Source of the DNA: Alloalcanivorax mobilis
GTDB taxonomy: Bacteria > Pseudomonadota > Gammaproteobacteria > Pseudomonadales > Alcanivoracaceae
Reading direction: 5' to 3'
Length of the DNA stretch: 64,000 nucleotides
NCBI RefSeq assembly: GCF_002864685.1
Contig: NZ_NMQZ01000001.1
Location: 248,001-312,000, forward strand
Shown: positions 26,523 through 35,547 of the stretch, piece by piece
Layout of the letters: each line of letters opens with the position of its first letter
Numbering within the stretch: position 1 is the first letter of the stretch
The notes under the pieces: generated by a model
Databases searched by the model: none
What the model saw: the letters and a program-made list of their open reading frames with translations, nothing else
What the model was told of the DNA's origin: nothing
Position numbers and translations under genes: made by a program

Positions 26523-26687
26523 ATGAAGAAGTGGGAATGCGTGGTTTGTGGCTTCATCTACGATGAAGAAGAAGGTCTGCCCGAAGAGGGCATTGAGCCG
26601 GGCACCAAATGGGATGATATCCCCGACGATTGGGTCTGCCCCGATTGCGGCGTCGGCAAGGAAGATTTCGAGATGGTGGAAATCTAA
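26523..26687 (+). CDS. rubA: Rubredoxin RubA (54 aa)
   Basis: The small protein has the two CxxC iron-binding motifs of rubredoxin: [10 protein letters not shown] near residue 6 and [12 protein letters not shown] near residue 39, with the standard intervening [16 protein letters not shown]. It carries electrons one at a time from RubB to a membrane alkane hydroxylase. An AGAGG site precedes the ATG. rubB follows after 47 bases, so the two form an operon. No alkB is in the window. Confidence 0.96.
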   Translation: MKKWECVVCGFIYDEEEGLPEEGIEPGTKWDDIPDDWVCPDCGVGKEDFEMVEI

Positions 26688-26734
26688 GGTTGCTGATTCG
26701 CGTTTCGCTCACCGCCTGACCCAAGGACTTCGCC

Positions 26735-27898
26735 ATGAACCCAATCGTGATCATCGGCTCCGGCCTGGCCGGCTTCAACACGCTCAAGGAATTCCGCAAG
26801 CTCGATAAGGAAACGCCAGTGGTGGTGCTCACCGCCGACGACGGCCGCAGCTACTCCAAGCCGATGCTTTCCACCGGTTTCACCAAGCAAAAGAGCGCCG
26901 ACGAACTGGCCATGGCGAATGCCGAGCAGGTCGCTGAACAGTTTAACGTGACGGTACGCACCCACGTGCACGTGGCCGGCATCGACACCGCCAAACAACG
27001 GGTGCTGCTGCCCGACGATCATCTGGATTACAGCGCGCTGGTGCTGGCGCTGGGGGCGGACACCTGGACCCCGCCGCTGGAAGGCGACGCCGTGGGCGAG
27101 GTGTTTTCGGTCAACGATCTGATCGATTACGGCCGCTTCCGCCAGGCCCTGGAGGGCAAAAAGAGCGTCACCATTCTCGGCGGCGGCCTGATCGGCTGTG
27201 AATTCGCCAACGACCTGAGTAACGGCGGTTTCCAGGTCAGCCTGGTGGAGCCGGTGGGGCGTTGTCTGCCGATGCTGCTGCCCGAACCGGCCTCCGCCGC
27301 CGTGGGTCGGGGCCTGGAAGAGCTGGGTGTGACGTTCCATTTTGGCCCGCTCGCCAAGGCGGTGCATCATCGCCACGGCGGGCCAGGCGAAAGGGACATG
27401 CTGGTTACCGAGCTGTCCGATGGCAGCCATATTGAATCCGATGCGGTGCTCTCCGCCATCGGCTTGCGACCTCGCATCGACCTGGCCAAACAGGCGGGGC
27501 TGAACACCAATCGCGGCATCCTCACCGACCAGACCCTGCGCACCAGTGCCGACAAGGTCTATGCACTGGGCGACTGCGCCGAAGTGGGTGGCCACGTGCT
27601 GCCCTATGTGCTGCCCTTGATGGCCAGTGCCCGGGCGCTGGCCAAGACACTGGCCGGCGAGGTCACGCCGGTCAGCTACGGAGTGATGCCGGTGACCATC
27701 AAAACCCCGGCCTGCCCGGTGGTGGTGTGCCCGGTGCCCGATGAGGTTGAAGGTGAGTGGCGCATCGAGGAAAACGGCAACGATGTGACGGCGCTGTTCG
27801 AGGACCGCGACGGCAAGCTGCGCGGTTACGCGCTTACCGGCGAGGCGATCAAGGAAAAGATGAAGCTCAATAAGGAGCTGCCGGCTCTGATGCCATAA
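26735..27898 (+). CDS. rubB: Rubredoxin-NAD+ reductase RubB
   Basis: The 387-residue FAD enzyme reduces rubredoxin with NADH. Features are an N-terminal FAD Rossmann motif, IVIIGSGLAGFNTLKEF; a central NAD-binding motif, SVTILGGGLIGCEFANDL; and the C-terminal FAD motif VYALGDCAEVGG. The C-terminal domain from about residue 320 resembles the rubredoxin-binding domain of this family. The pair rubA-rubB next to ubiCA-phoBR resembles the arrangement in Pseudomonas and supports an alkane-degrading lifestyle. Confidence 0.94.
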   Translation: MNPIVIIGSGLAGFNTLKEFRKLDKETPVVVLTADDGRSYSKPMLSTGFTKQKSADELAMANAEQVAEQFNVTVRTHVHVAGIDTAKQRVLLPDDHLDYSALVLALGADTWTPPLEGDAVGEVFSVNDLIDYGRFRQALEGKKSVTILGGGLIGCEFANDLSNGGFQVSLVEPVGRCLPMLLPEPASAAVGRGLEELGVTFHFGPLAKAVHHRHGGPGERDMLVTELSDGSHIESDAVLSAIGLRPRIDLAKQAGLNTNRGILTDQTLRTSADKVYALGDCAEVGGHVLPYVLPLMASARALAKTLAGEVTPVSYGVMPVTIKTPACPVVVCPVPDEVEGEWRIEENGNDVTALFEDRDGKLRGYALTGEAIKEKMKLNKELPALMP

Positions 27899-27929
27899 CG
27901 GCGCCGCCGGCCGCCACAAGGAGAACGCG

Positions 27930-28310
27930 ATGAAATTCCGTTTGATACTGCTGCTGCTGGGCTGGCGGCTGGTGTGGCTGGCACGGCGCAACCCGGGCTT
28001 TCGGGGACAACTGGAAAACCGCGATGTGATCATGCAGTGGCGCACCTTTGACGGTTCGGTGGCACGCTGGTATCACTTCCGCCCCGCCCGGGTGGAAAGC
28101 CACCACGGGCTCAACCCGGCCCCGTCGGTGACGCTCAACTTCAAAGACGCCGACTACGCTTTCCGCACCCTGCAGGCCGCCGGAAAAAACCAGATGGCGT
28201 TCATGGAAGGCATGCAGGCCGGCGACATCAAGGTGGAAGGCGACCCGGGTCATCTGATGTGGTTCATGACGCTGATGAAGTTCATCGCTCCGGGCAAGAG
28301 CAAACGTTAG
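27930..28310 (+). CDS. SCP2 sterol-transfer-like small protein
   Basis: A 126-residue protein with a hydrophobic start (KFRLILLLLGWRLVWLA) that may be a membrane anchor. A domain with PSVTLNFKDADYAFRTL and AGDIKVEGDPGHLMWFMTLMKFI resembles the C-terminal half of SCP2-type lipid-binding domains. A good AAGGAG site precedes it, 31 bases after rubB, so it is probably the third gene of the rub operon. A role with lipids or alkanes is a guess from position. Confidence 0.6.
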   Translation: MKFRLILLLLGWRLVWLARRNPGFRGQLENRDVIMQWRTFDGSVARWYHFRPARVESHHGLNPAPSVTLNFKDADYAFRTLQAAGKNQMAFMEGMQAGDIKVEGDPGHLMWFMTLMKFIAPGKSKR

Positions 28311-28326
28311 GGCTTCGATGGGGCGG

Positions 28327-28488
28327 ACGCCGGACGCCGGACGCTAGACGCTAGACGCTAAGATCAAAACCCTTCACGGAAGGCGTTGCGGCTGCGTAGG
28401 TGGTCTTCCTCGTGTCGTGGACCGCGATGAGTCACGGGTCTAGCATCTGGCGTCCAGCGTCCAGCGTCCAGCGTCCAGCGTCCAGCGC
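28327..28488. repeat. Heptamer-repeat inverted element, ACGCYRG units, second copy
   Basis: The left arm is five units (ACGCCGG x2, ACGCTAG x2, ACGCTAA; 28327-28361). The right arm is CTAGCAT, CTGGCGT, CCAGCGT x4 and CCAGCGC (28440-28488). The 5' core (TCAAAACCC…ACGGAAGGCGTTGCGGCTGCG) matches the element at 8383-8552 nearly base for base, while the 3' half differs. It lies downstream of the SCP2-like gene. Confidence 0.85.
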
Positions 28489-28575
28489 CAAACCGCTATT
28501 GCCTCGGCGTTCACGGGCGGTAGGATGGAAGCGTGGTGTTGAGCCACGCCTTCGTCGCCGACCAGGAAGTCCGCC

Positions 28576-29187
28576 ATGCGCACCCCCCGTTTTGTTCTGC
28601 TCGTTCTGTTCGCCGCGCTGCTCAGCGCCTGCGCCCCCCCCACCGAAGTGACCTCCGGCTGGCACGCCAAGGTCGAGCCCAAGCCGCATTTTCAGCGGTT
28701 GTTCGTGATTGCTCTGCTCAGCGACGACGACGCCCGGGTGGCGGTGGAGGATGCCCTTGGCAAGGCGCTCAGCGGCCAGGGCGTGCAAGCGGTGCTGGCC
28801 CACCAGAAGATTGGCGACGTGTCCGGCAGCGACGATCTGCGCGCCCGCGCCGAGCAGGCGGTGAAAGCCGCTGGCGCCGATGGCGTGCTGGTGGCCTCGT
28901 TCCTGAAAGCGGACGTGCGCGCCGATTACGTGCCTGGCCACCTGGCCCGTGGCAGCGATTTCGGCAGCTCCGTGGGTGCCTCCTACGACACCGTCTACCA
29001 GCCCGGCTACTACGTGGAAAACCAGGATTACTACATGCAAAGCACCCTCTATCGGGTCGGCAGCGACGCCGCCGTCTGGCAGGCCCAGTCGCGGCTCATC
29101 AACCCCACCAGCCTGAAAAAAGCGGCACGCGGCTACGCCGGCGATCTGGCGGACCGGTTGCGCAAAGATGGCGCGCTGGGGAAGTGA
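28576..29187 (+). CDS. Predicted outer-membrane lipoprotein, 203 aa
   Basis: A lipoprotein signal (RTPRFVLLVLFAALLSAC) has its lipobox Cys at residue 19, and the next residue is Ala, which suggests outer-membrane sorting. The mature part has a Rossmann-like start (FQRLFVIALLSDDDARVAVEDALGKAL), then ADGVLVASFLK and a Tyr-rich stretch (YDTVYQPGYYVENQDYYMQ). The layout resembles DUF4136-type lipoproteins, but I cannot confirm this. AGGAAG precedes the ATG. Its stop codon abuts a heptamer repeat element. Confidence 0.75.
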   Translation: MRTPRFVLLVLFAALLSACAPPTEVTSGWHAKVEPKPHFQRLFVIALLSDDDARVAVEDALGKALSGQGVQAVLAHQKIGDVSGSDDLRARAEQAVKAAGADGVLVASFLKADVRADYVPGHLARGSDFGSSVGASYDTVYQPGYYVENQDYYMQSTLYRVGSDAAVWQAQSRLINPTSLKKAARGYAGDLADRLRKDGALGK

Positions 29188-29345
29188 AGTTAAAAGTTAA
29201 AAGTTAAAAGTTAAAACGCGTCACCTGCCGCGCCGGCACCAACGGAGTGCGCCGCGCTGCGGTGGTGGGTTGCATCGATGTTTGCGGACAATCCATCACC
29301 GGATAGAGGCAGCGAGCGCTCCTTTCAACTTTCAACTTTTAACTT
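29188..29345. repeat. Heptamer-repeat inverted element, AGTTAAA/TTTCAAC units
   Basis: The left arm is AGTTAAA x4 (29188-29215), immediately after the TGA of the lipoprotein gene. The right arm is TTTCAAC x2 and TTTTAAC (29323-29343). The core is about 107 bases and GC-rich. The right arm overlaps the last codons of the MATE gene on the minus strand. The unit differs completely from the other elements, but the 7-bp period and layout are the same. Confidence 0.82.
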
Positions 29346-30632
29346 GTTTTTCCCTCGAACCCAGACCCACCCCATCAACACCCCCCGGCTGGCCATCATC
29401 GTGTTCATCGCCAGCCACAGGCCGTGGTTGCCCCAGGCGCTGGTGAACCACCAAACCGGGAAGAACAGGCCGGTGGCCACCAGCATGGTGTTTCTCATCG
29501 AGCGCGCCAGGGTGGCGCCGACGAACACGCCGTCCAGCCAGAAGCCGGCGCTGGCGGTGATCGGCAGCAGCAGCATCCAGGGCAGATAGTCGATGGCGGT
29601 GGCGCGCACCGATGGCAGATCGGTGCGCAGCCGGATCAGCGCCGCGCCGCCCAGGGCGAAGCCGAGCAACCCGGCCAGCGCGATGATCGCCGACCATTTG
29701 CCGGTGGCCGCCACCGCCCGTTTCAGATCCCGCGCCCGGCCGCCGCCGAGTGCCTCACCGACCAGGGCTTCGGCGGCGTTGGCGAAGCCGTCGAGAAGGT
29801 TGCTCAGCAGCAATAGAAATGTAATCAGCACCGCGTTGGCGGCCAGAATGGTGTCGCCCAGGCGGGCGCCCTGGGCGGCGAAAAAGAAGAACACGCTGAG
29901 CAGCGCCAGGCTGCGCACGAAAATATCCCGGTTCACCGCCAGCAGCCGCAGCATCGCCGTGGGTTGCCACAGGGCGCCGCGCGGCCGTGCCCGCCAGGCG
30001 GCGCCGAAGATTTCCTCGCGCAGCCAGAACAGGCCGCCGGCCAGGCCCAGATATTCCGCGGCGGCGCTGGCGGCGGCGACGCCGCGCACATCGAAGTGCC
30101 ACACCTGCACCAGCAGCACGTCGAGCAGGGCGTTGGCCAGGTGCATCAACACCGTCATTTTCAGCGCCACCCGGGTGCGATGCACACCAATGGCAAAACC
30201 GATCAAGGCGAAATTACCCAGCGCCGCCGGCGCTCCGAGCACGCGCAGATCAATGTACTCCCGCGCCAGGCTCCGCACCTCGGGGCTGCCGCCGAGCAGC
30301 CACAGGCCCAGCTCCCGCAGCGGTACGTGTAACGCCACCAGCGCTACGCCGACCAGCCCGGCCAGCAGCAGCGCGCGCAGCAACACCACCAGGGTATTGT
30401 CGCCCGCGCCCCGTGCCTGGGCGGTAAAACCCGTGGTGCCCATGCGCAGGAAATTGAAGGAAAAATACAGAAACATGAAGAAGTTGCCGCCCAGCGCCAC
30501 CGCCGCCAGATAAGACGGCGACGGCAAATGGCCGACCACGGCGGTGTCCACCAGGCCCAGCAGCGGCGCGCTCATGTTGGCCAGCAACAGCGGCCAGGCC
30601 AGCGCCCAGATGCGTCGGTCCAGCCCGTTCAT
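29325..30632 (-). CDS. dinF: MATE-family multidrug/metabolite exporter (DinF-like)
   Basis: The 435-residue membrane protein has 12 predicted helices. The first, RIWALAWPLLLANMSAPLLGLVDTAVVGHL, contains the P and VDTAVVG features of the DinF branch of MATE exporters, and RMGTTGFTAQARGAGD is the matching family loop. It exports drugs or metabolites against Na+ or H+. The final residues (KNKLKVES) are translated from heptamer repeats, so the reading frame has run into the intergenic element. Confidence 0.9.
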   Translation of the reverse strand: MNGLDRRIWALAWPLLLANMSAPLLGLVDTAVVGHLPSPSYLAAVALGGNFFMFLYFSFNFLRMGTTGFTAQARGAGDNTLVVLLRALLLAGLVGVALVALHVPLRELGLWLLGGSPEVRSLAREYIDLRVLGAPAALGNFALIGFAIGVHRTRVALKMTVLMHLANALLDVLLVQVWHFDVRGVAAASAAAEYLGLAGGLFWLREEIFGAAWRARPRGALWQPTAMLRLLAVNRDIFVRSLALLSVFFFFAAQGARLGDTILAANAVLITFLLLLSNLLDGFANAAEALVGEALGGGRARDLKRAVAATGKWSAIIALAGLLGFALGGAALIRLRTDLPSVRATAIDYLPWMLLLPITASAGFWLDGVFVGATLARSMRNTMLVATGLFFPVWWFTSAWGNHGLWLAMNTMMASRGVLMGWVWVRGKNKLKVES

Positions 30633-30656
30633 GAAACGACAGTCATGAAAAGAGCG

Positions 30657-31442
30657 TCATGAGCGCGGCGAGCGCAGCAGCGTGGCGACGAACAGAGCGG
30701 CGGCGGCCACCACGATGGACGGCCCCACCGGGGTGTCCGCGTACCAGCTCAGTGTCAGCCCCAGGTTGACCGCCAGCAGGCCAATGGCGCTGGCGATCAG
30801 CGCCATCTGTTCCGGGGTGCGCGACAGCCGGCGCGCACCGGCGGCGGGGATCACCAGCAGCGAGGTAATCAGCAGCACGCCCACGGTACGAATGGCGCCG
30901 GCGATCAGCAGCGCCAGCAGCAACATCAGCAGCATGCGAGTGCGGGTCACGGCGATCCCTTCCACCCTGGCCAGCTCTTCATTGACGGTAATGCTCAACA
31001 GGGCGCGCCACTGCCAGGCGAGCAGCGCCAGGATCACCGCCGCGCCGCCCCACAGGGCGGCGACATCGCGCCAGTTGACCGCCAGCAGATCGCCGAACAG
31101 GTAGGCCATCAGATCCACCTGCACGGTTTTCTGCAGGCTCAGGGCGATCACCCCCAACGCCAGCGTGGTGTGCGCGACAATGCCCAGCAGGGTGTCGCCG
31201 GCGATCTGACGCTGCTGTTGCAGGCCCACCAGGGCGGCGGCGATGGCCAGGCAAATCACCACCACCGCCAGGTACAGATTGACGTCCAGCGCCAGGGCCA
31301 GGGCCGCGCCGAGCAGGGCGCCGTGGGCCAGGGTGTCGCCAAAAAAGGCCATTCGCCGCCACACCACGAAGGCGCCCATCGGCCCGGCCACCAGGGCCAC
31401 TGCCAGGCCCGCCAGCAGCGCCGGAGCAAGCAGTTCAATCAT
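30657..31442 (-). CDS. znuB: Zinc ABC transporter permease ZnuB
   Basis: A 261-residue permease with about eight helices, starting [45 protein letters not shown], the classic ABC-3 (ZnuB) N-terminus. Later conserved regions include [19 protein letters not shown] and [27 protein letters not shown]. The ATG at 31442 overlaps the znuC stop by 8 bases, which supports it over the upstream in-frame start. It imports zinc with ZnuA and ZnuC. Confidence 0.93.
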   Translation of the reverse strand: MIELLAPALLAGLAVALVAGPMGAFVVWRRMAFFGDTLAHGALLGAALALALDVNLYLAVVVICLAIAAALVGLQQQRQIAGDTLLGIVAHTTLALGVIALSLQKTVQVDLMAYLFGDLLAVNWRDVAALWGGAAVILALLAWQWRALLSITVNEELARVEGIAVTRTRMLLMLLLALLIAGAIRTVGVLLITSLLVIPAAGARRLSRTPEQMALIASAIGLLAVNLGLTLSWYADTPVGPSIVVAAAALFVATLLRSPRS

Positions 31443-32247
31443 GGTGATCCCCGTGGTGGTGGTGCTCGTGATCGCCGTGTCCGTCACTACTCACGTCACT
31501 ACTCACGTCACCGCTCACGCCACCGCTGAGGCCGTGGTCATGGTCGTGGTCGTGGGTGTAGACCGCCAGGTTGGTGGCCGGGCCGGGCAGGCCGAACAAG
31601 CGCTGGTAGCTGGGGTCGCGGCTGACCGCCTCGGGGGTGCCCGAGCAGCACACATGGTGATGCAGACACACCACCTGATCGGTGCGCGCCATCACCAGAT
31701 GCAGATCGTGGGAGATCAACAGAATGCCACAGCCGCGCTGGTCGCGGACTTCGTTGAGCAGACCGTAGAGCGCGTCTTGCCCGGCCACATCGACGCCCTG
31801 GGCGGGCTCATCGAGCACCAGCAGGTCCGGCTGGCGCAGCAGGGCACGGGCCAGCAGCACCCGTTGCAGTTCGCCGCCGGAAAGCTGCCGCACCGGCCGC
31901 TGGCGCAGGTGCGCCACGCCGGTGCGCGCCAGCGCCTCGCGGCGGGTCCGGGTGCGCCCCGGGGCGCCCAGCCACAGGAAGCGGTCCACGGTGAGCGGCA
32001 GGCTTTCGTCCACGCTGAGCCGCTGCGGCATGTACCCCACGCGCAGCCCGGTACGCCGGCGGATACGCCCACGGTCGGGTTGCATCAGCCCCAGGATCAA
32101 GCGCGCCAGGGTACTTTTGCCGGCGCCATTGGGACCGATCAAGGTGGTGATGCGGCCCGGTTCCAGGGTCAGCGAAACGTCTTCGAGCACCGGGTGGCCG
32201 CCCAGGCTCAGGGCGACCTCTTCCACGGTGACCAGCGGTGCGGTCAT
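31435..32247 (-). CDS. znuC: Zinc ABC transporter ATPase ZnuC, with His-rich tail
   Basis: A 270-residue ATPase with Walker [10 protein letters not shown], signature [15 protein letters not shown], Walker [14 protein letters not shown] and His switch [10 protein letters not shown]. After FGLPG the tail is unusual: [11 protein letters not shown], four 4-residue repeats ([16 protein letters not shown]), then a run of about twelve His/Asp/Glu/Gly residues. Such tails can hold Zn2+ and may sense or buffer the metal. The gene overlaps znuB and starts close to the divergent znuA with a candidate Zur site between. Confidence 0.94.
   Translation of the reverse strand: MTAPLVTVEEVALSLGGHPVLEDVSLTLEPGRITTLIGPNGAGKSTLARLILGLMQPDRGRIRRRTGLRVGYMPQRLSVDESLPLTVDRFLWLGAPGRTRTRREALARTGVAHLRQRPVRQLSGGELQRVLLARALLRQPDLLVLDEPAQGVDVAGQDALYGLLNEVRDQRGCGILLISHDLHLVMARTDQVVCLHHHVCCSGTPEAVSRDPSYQRLFGLPGPATNLAVYTHDHDHDHGLSGGVSGDVSSDVSSDGHGDHEHHHHGDHHD
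31483..31530. repeat. 12-bp tandem repeat inside znuC
   Basis: Four head-to-tail 12-base units (GTCACTACTCAC x2, GTCACCGCTCAC, GCCACCGCTGAG) encode the [16 protein letters not shown] linker of ZnuC. The period is a multiple of three, so copy number can vary without a frameshift. Confidence 0.85.
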
Positions 32248-32275
32248 AGAAATCCGGCCAATCAGTGAAACCCGT

Positions 32276-32292
32276 ATGATATATTATTTCAT
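32276..32292. promoter_or_regulatory. Candidate Zur operator between znuCB and znuA
   Basis: ATGATATATTATTTCAT is an imperfect palindrome (ATGA-n-ATA-n-TAT-n-TCAT) in the AT-rich centre of the divergent znuC/znuA space. Position and AT-rich dyad fit a Zur site, but the match to published consensus (TGTTATAnTATAACA) is partial. Confidence 0.5.
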
Positions 32293-32359
32293 TCCCGCGA
32301 CGGTCTCTTTCCGGAGGCTTTTTTCGCCAGCCCTCATCGCCAACCCTGGACGGCCCTTG

Positions 32360-33253
32360 ATGCGCGTTACACTGCTGCTACTGATCGCCCTGCTGGGCAC
32401 CGTCTCGACCGTGGCGCGGGCGGCGCCGGCGCCGCCCACCCTGGTAGCCAGCGTGGAGCCGTTGGCGATGGTGCTGCGCCAGCTGTACGGCGAACACGCC
32501 CGGGTGGTGACCCTGCTGGAAGCCAACCAGAGCCCGCACCACCCGATGCTCTCGCCGCGCCAGATTCTCACCCTGCGCCAGGCCGATCTGCTGGTGTGGC
32601 TGGGCGCCGACGCGGAGCCGGCGGTGGCGGCGCTGGTCAAGGAGCGTGACGGGCCCAGTCTGGCGCTGTTGGACCTGCCCGGAGTGGTGCGCCGTGAGGG
32701 TGGCCACGATCATGACGACGACCCTGCGCAGCACGGCCACGACCATCACGAACACGATCATCACGGCCAGGTCGACCCGCACCTGTGGCTGGACCCGGAC
32801 AACATGGCGGCGCTGGCGCGGGCGCTGGGCGAGCGCCAGGACCCGCCGCCGCCGGCCGGCCAACCGGCGGCGTTTCTGGCCGCGCTGGACGCCAGTGACG
32901 CGACCATCCGCGCGTGGCTGGCGCCACTGCAAGCGGTGCCCTGGCTGACCTATCACCACCCCTGGGCGTATTTTCAGCGGCACTTTGGCCTGCGCGACCC
33001 GGTGATCGTCAGCGAGCGTCTTGGTGCCGGCCCCAGCAGCCGTCGTTTCGTGGCGCTGGCCGCCACCGTGAAGCAACAGGGGCTGGCCTGCGCGGTGGTC
33101 GAACCGGAAGCCCAGGCGGACCTGTTGCGCCGCCTGTGCCCGGCCTGTCGGCTGCGGCCGCTGGACCCGCTCGGGCGCGACCATTCAGGCGGTTACACCG
33201 CCTGGTTAGAGGGCACCGCCACCGCCCTGCGCGAATGTCTGGGCCCGGCCTGA
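32360..33253 (+). CDS. znuA: Zinc ABC transporter binding protein ZnuA
   Basis: The 297-residue precursor has a signal peptide (RVTLLLLIALLGTVSTVARA) and the cluster A-I fold. Zinc ligands are visible as His in SPHHPMLSP, the His-rich mobile loop (HDHDDDPAQHGHDHHEHDHHG), His in TYHHPWAYF and the late Asp/His (DPLGRDHSGGY). The frame is open far upstream, but the ATG at 32360 gives the signal peptide. The ribosome site is weak, and an in-frame TTG at 32357 is possible. ZnuA delivers Zn2+ to ZnuB. Confidence 0.92.
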   Translation: MRVTLLLLIALLGTVSTVARAAPAPPTLVASVEPLAMVLRQLYGEHARVVTLLEANQSPHHPMLSPRQILTLRQADLLVWLGADAEPAVAALVKERDGPSLALLDLPGVVRREGGHDHDDDPAQHGHDHHEHDHHGQVDPHLWLDPDNMAALARALGERQDPPPPAGQPAAFLAALDASDATIRAWLAPLQAVPWLTYHHPWAYFQRHFGLRDPVIVSERLGAGPSSRRFVALAATVKQQGLACAVVEPEAQADLLRRLCPACRLRPLDPLGRDHSGGYTAWLEGTATALRECLGPA

Positions 33254-33341
33254 CCGGCGCGCCGGGCGCGGTTCCGGCCGGGCCCATTGAGCCATGCAAG
33301 GAAACCGGTATGCTGATGCGTTTCCTGCTTCGAGGTGATTG

Positions 33342-34463
33342 ATGGGGCTGCGGCTGGCGGACGGCGGACGACTCGCGATGACGTGCTGGGATTACGCCTG
33401 GCCGCTGTGTCGCGATTACGGCGCCGTGGAGAGAATGCTGGATGAAACCCGCGCGCGCGGCTTCAATGCCGTGCGTCTGGACCCCTATCCCCACCTGCTC
33501 GCCACTCCGCTCAATGGTGTCCACCTGGACCGTTGCGAAATCCTGCCCGAGGCGGACCGGCGCCGGAGAATCGTCGCCGGCGCGCACACCGTGGAAATCC
33601 GCAAAGCGTTTCAACGGCTGTTGGGCGCCGCCCGCGACCGCGACATCAAACTCTGGTTCAGCGGCTTCTTTGTGCCCGACAGCCGTGCCCGACGCTCGTT
33701 TGTGCGCCGCCCCGCCGATTACGTCGATGTCTGGGCCCAGACGCTGGAGCTGGCTCGGCGTTGGGGCTATCTGGACACCATCGTGGCGGTGGATTTCGCG
33801 CATCATTTTCCGTTCCCGCCATGGAGCCACGGTGTCACCCGCCGCCTGTTCGACCGCGCCCCCCAGCGTGGCTTACCGGAACGCTGGAGCGGCGAACAGG
33901 AGCGCGCGGTGGAGCGCTATCTGCTGGAGGTGCCGCGTGCGCTAAGGGCGCTGTTCCCCCAGATCAGCTTCGGATTGAGCGCCGCCGCTGGCCACTGCGA
34001 GGCGCTGCGCCAGTTGGACACCAGTGAACTGGATTTCCTGGATCTGGGCGTGTGGCTGGATGACGATCCGCGCTTCCGGCTGGTCAGCGGCGCCGGCTTG
34101 CCGGTGCCGGACGCGCTGCGCCGCCGGCTGACCGCGCCGGTGCACCAGGCGTTGTTGGAAACCACCGGCGATCATTGGCGCGAGCGGATTCAGGACCAGC
34201 TCAACCGGCGCCTCGCCTTCGCCCGCCTGCGCCGCCTGCAGCCGGTGCTCGGAGAGGGCTATCTGAGCGTTGCCGGTGAACCAGACTCACCGCCGCGCCG
34301 CTGGGCGGCGTTCACCGAGGCGGTGGTGGCCCGGGCGGTGGAAGACGGCGTCTCGGTGATCACCCCGACCAGCCTGGCGCGCCCGCACACGCCCTGGCTG
34401 TGGCGGCAGGTGGACTGGCTGGCGCGGTTGAACCACCTGATTATCACCGGCCCGGGGCGTTAA
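33342..34463 (+). CDS. Cellulase-like (GH5-like TIM barrel) family protein
   Basis: A 373-residue protein without signal peptide. It opens TCWDYAWPLCRDYGAVERMLDETRARGFNAVRLDPYPHLLATP, the pattern of a (beta/alpha)8 glycosidase in which a strand holds RLDPYP. Later blocks are DIKLWFSGFFVPD, LDTIVAVDFAHHFPF, FGLSAAAG, LDLGVWLDDD and LQPVLGEGYLSV. These fit the cellulase-like Pfam family seen in several bacteria; activity has not been shown. The GAGGTG site supports the ATG at 33342 over the TTG at 33339. Its stop overlaps that of the convergent homoserine kinase gene. Confidence 0.65.
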   Translation: MGLRLADGGRLAMTCWDYAWPLCRDYGAVERMLDETRARGFNAVRLDPYPHLLATPLNGVHLDRCEILPEADRRRRIVAGAHTVEIRKAFQRLLGAARDRDIKLWFSGFFVPDSRARRSFVRRPADYVDVWAQTLELARRWGYLDTIVAVDFAHHFPFPPWSHGVTRRLFDRAPQRGLPERWSGEQERAVERYLLEVPRALRALFPQISFGLSAAAGHCEALRQLDTSELDFLDLGVWLDDDPRFRLVSGAGLPVPDALRRRLTAPVHQALLETTGDHWRERIQDQLNRRLAFARLRRLQPVLGEGYLSVAGEPDSPPRRWAAFTEAVVARAVEDGVSVITPTSLARPHTPWLWRQVDWLARLNHLIITGPGR

Positions 34464-35404
34464 CCAAACGGCGCCGACGCCTCCACGCCGCCCAGGGCGC
34501 TGAACCGGTAGCCGAATATGCGCGCGAACTCGGAAGGGTCTTTACTGCCTTCGCCTTCGGATTGCTCGGACACCGGCCCGGCCAGCCGCGACAACCAGAA
34601 GCGCAACGCCGCCACCGCCAGGGCCAGAGCCAGTATCGATTCGTCCCAATGGCCACCGGCATCGCGATAGGCGGCCAGCAGCGCCGCCTGCCGGCGGGGT
34701 ACCGGGCGGCCATCGTGGGCCACCGCCCAATCGTTCAACGCCACCGCGAGGTCGTATTCGGGGCGCTCCAGGCAGGCGTTGTAGAAATCCAGTACCCCGG
34801 TGAGCCGGCCCTGGTCATCGAACAGGGCGTTGTCACGGAACAAATCCGCGTGCACCGGCACGTCGCCGGGATCAACCCCCGCCCATTGCTCGAGAATCTG
34901 CCGGGCGTGCATTTGGTCGCCTTCGCTGAGACGGCACAGATGATGGGCGAAGGTGTCCAGCCGCTGGCGCTCATCGGTTAATGCCCGCGCCGGCGCCGAG
35001 GGTTGCCGATGCAGGCGCGCCAGCAGCGCGCCGATTTGCTGACAATGCGGCACTTCCGGTTCGAAGCAGTGGCCGCCGGGCAGGCGCGGGGTCAGCACCG
35101 CCGGCTTGCCGACCACCTCGAACAGCCGCTGGCCATGGTCATCACTGAGCGCCGCCGGCACCGGCAGACCCGCCGCCGCGAGGCTGGCAAGCAACTCCAG
35201 ATAAGGCGCCAGCGCGGCGCCGTCGAATTGCTCGAACACCGTCAGCACCACCGGCCGGGGCTCGCCCGAGGCGGTATCGGCGTCGATCAGGAAGGTGCTG
35301 TTCTCGATGCCGTGGCGAGCCGCCTCGGCGCCTTTCAGCGTCAATTCAAAGCGCGCCAGCAGGCGGGCCAGGTGTTCGGTTTCAATGCGGGTGTACACCG
35401 ACAT
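34460..35404 (-). CDS. thrB: Homoserine kinase, ThrB type II (APH fold)
   Basis: A 314-residue protein of the aminoglycoside phosphotransferase-like homoserine kinases used by pseudomonads for threonine synthesis. Features: VYTRIETEHLARLLARFEL at the start, GIENSTFLIDA for nucleotide binding, catalytic VPVHADLFRDNALFDDQGRLTGVLDFYNACLERPEYDLAVALNDW, and C-terminal FWLSRLAGP. A GGGAAGAG site precedes the ATG. The polA-thrB-znu neighbourhood resembles P. aeruginosa. Confidence 0.92.
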   Translation of the reverse strand: MSVYTRIETEHLARLLARFELTLKGAEAARHGIENSTFLIDADTASGEPRPVVLTVFEQFDGAALAPYLELLASLAAAGLPVPAALSDDHGQRLFEVVGKPAVLTPRLPGGHCFEPEVPHCQQIGALLARLHRQPSAPARALTDERQRLDTFAHHLCRLSEGDQMHARQILEQWAGVDPGDVPVHADLFRDNALFDDQGRLTGVLDFYNACLERPEYDLAVALNDWAVAHDGRPVPRRQAALLAAYRDAGGHWDESILALALAVAALRFWLSRLAGPVSEQSEGEGSKDPSEFARIFGYRFSALGGVEASAPFG

Positions 35405-35547
35405 GGGGCTCTTCCCTGAAAACAGCCCGGGATGACCGGGCCAGGCATCTCAGGCGATGTTATAACCGCTGGCGTCCCGGGGGAACTGCCGCGTCAGGTC
35501 GAGCCCCACCGGTTTGTTGGCGCCCGCTACGGGCCTGAGGAGAAATC

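Noticed and set aside
32276-32359. Upstream ATG for ZnuA at 32276
   Set aside because: It lies in the candidate Zur site and would destroy the signal peptide; 32360 gives a normal one.
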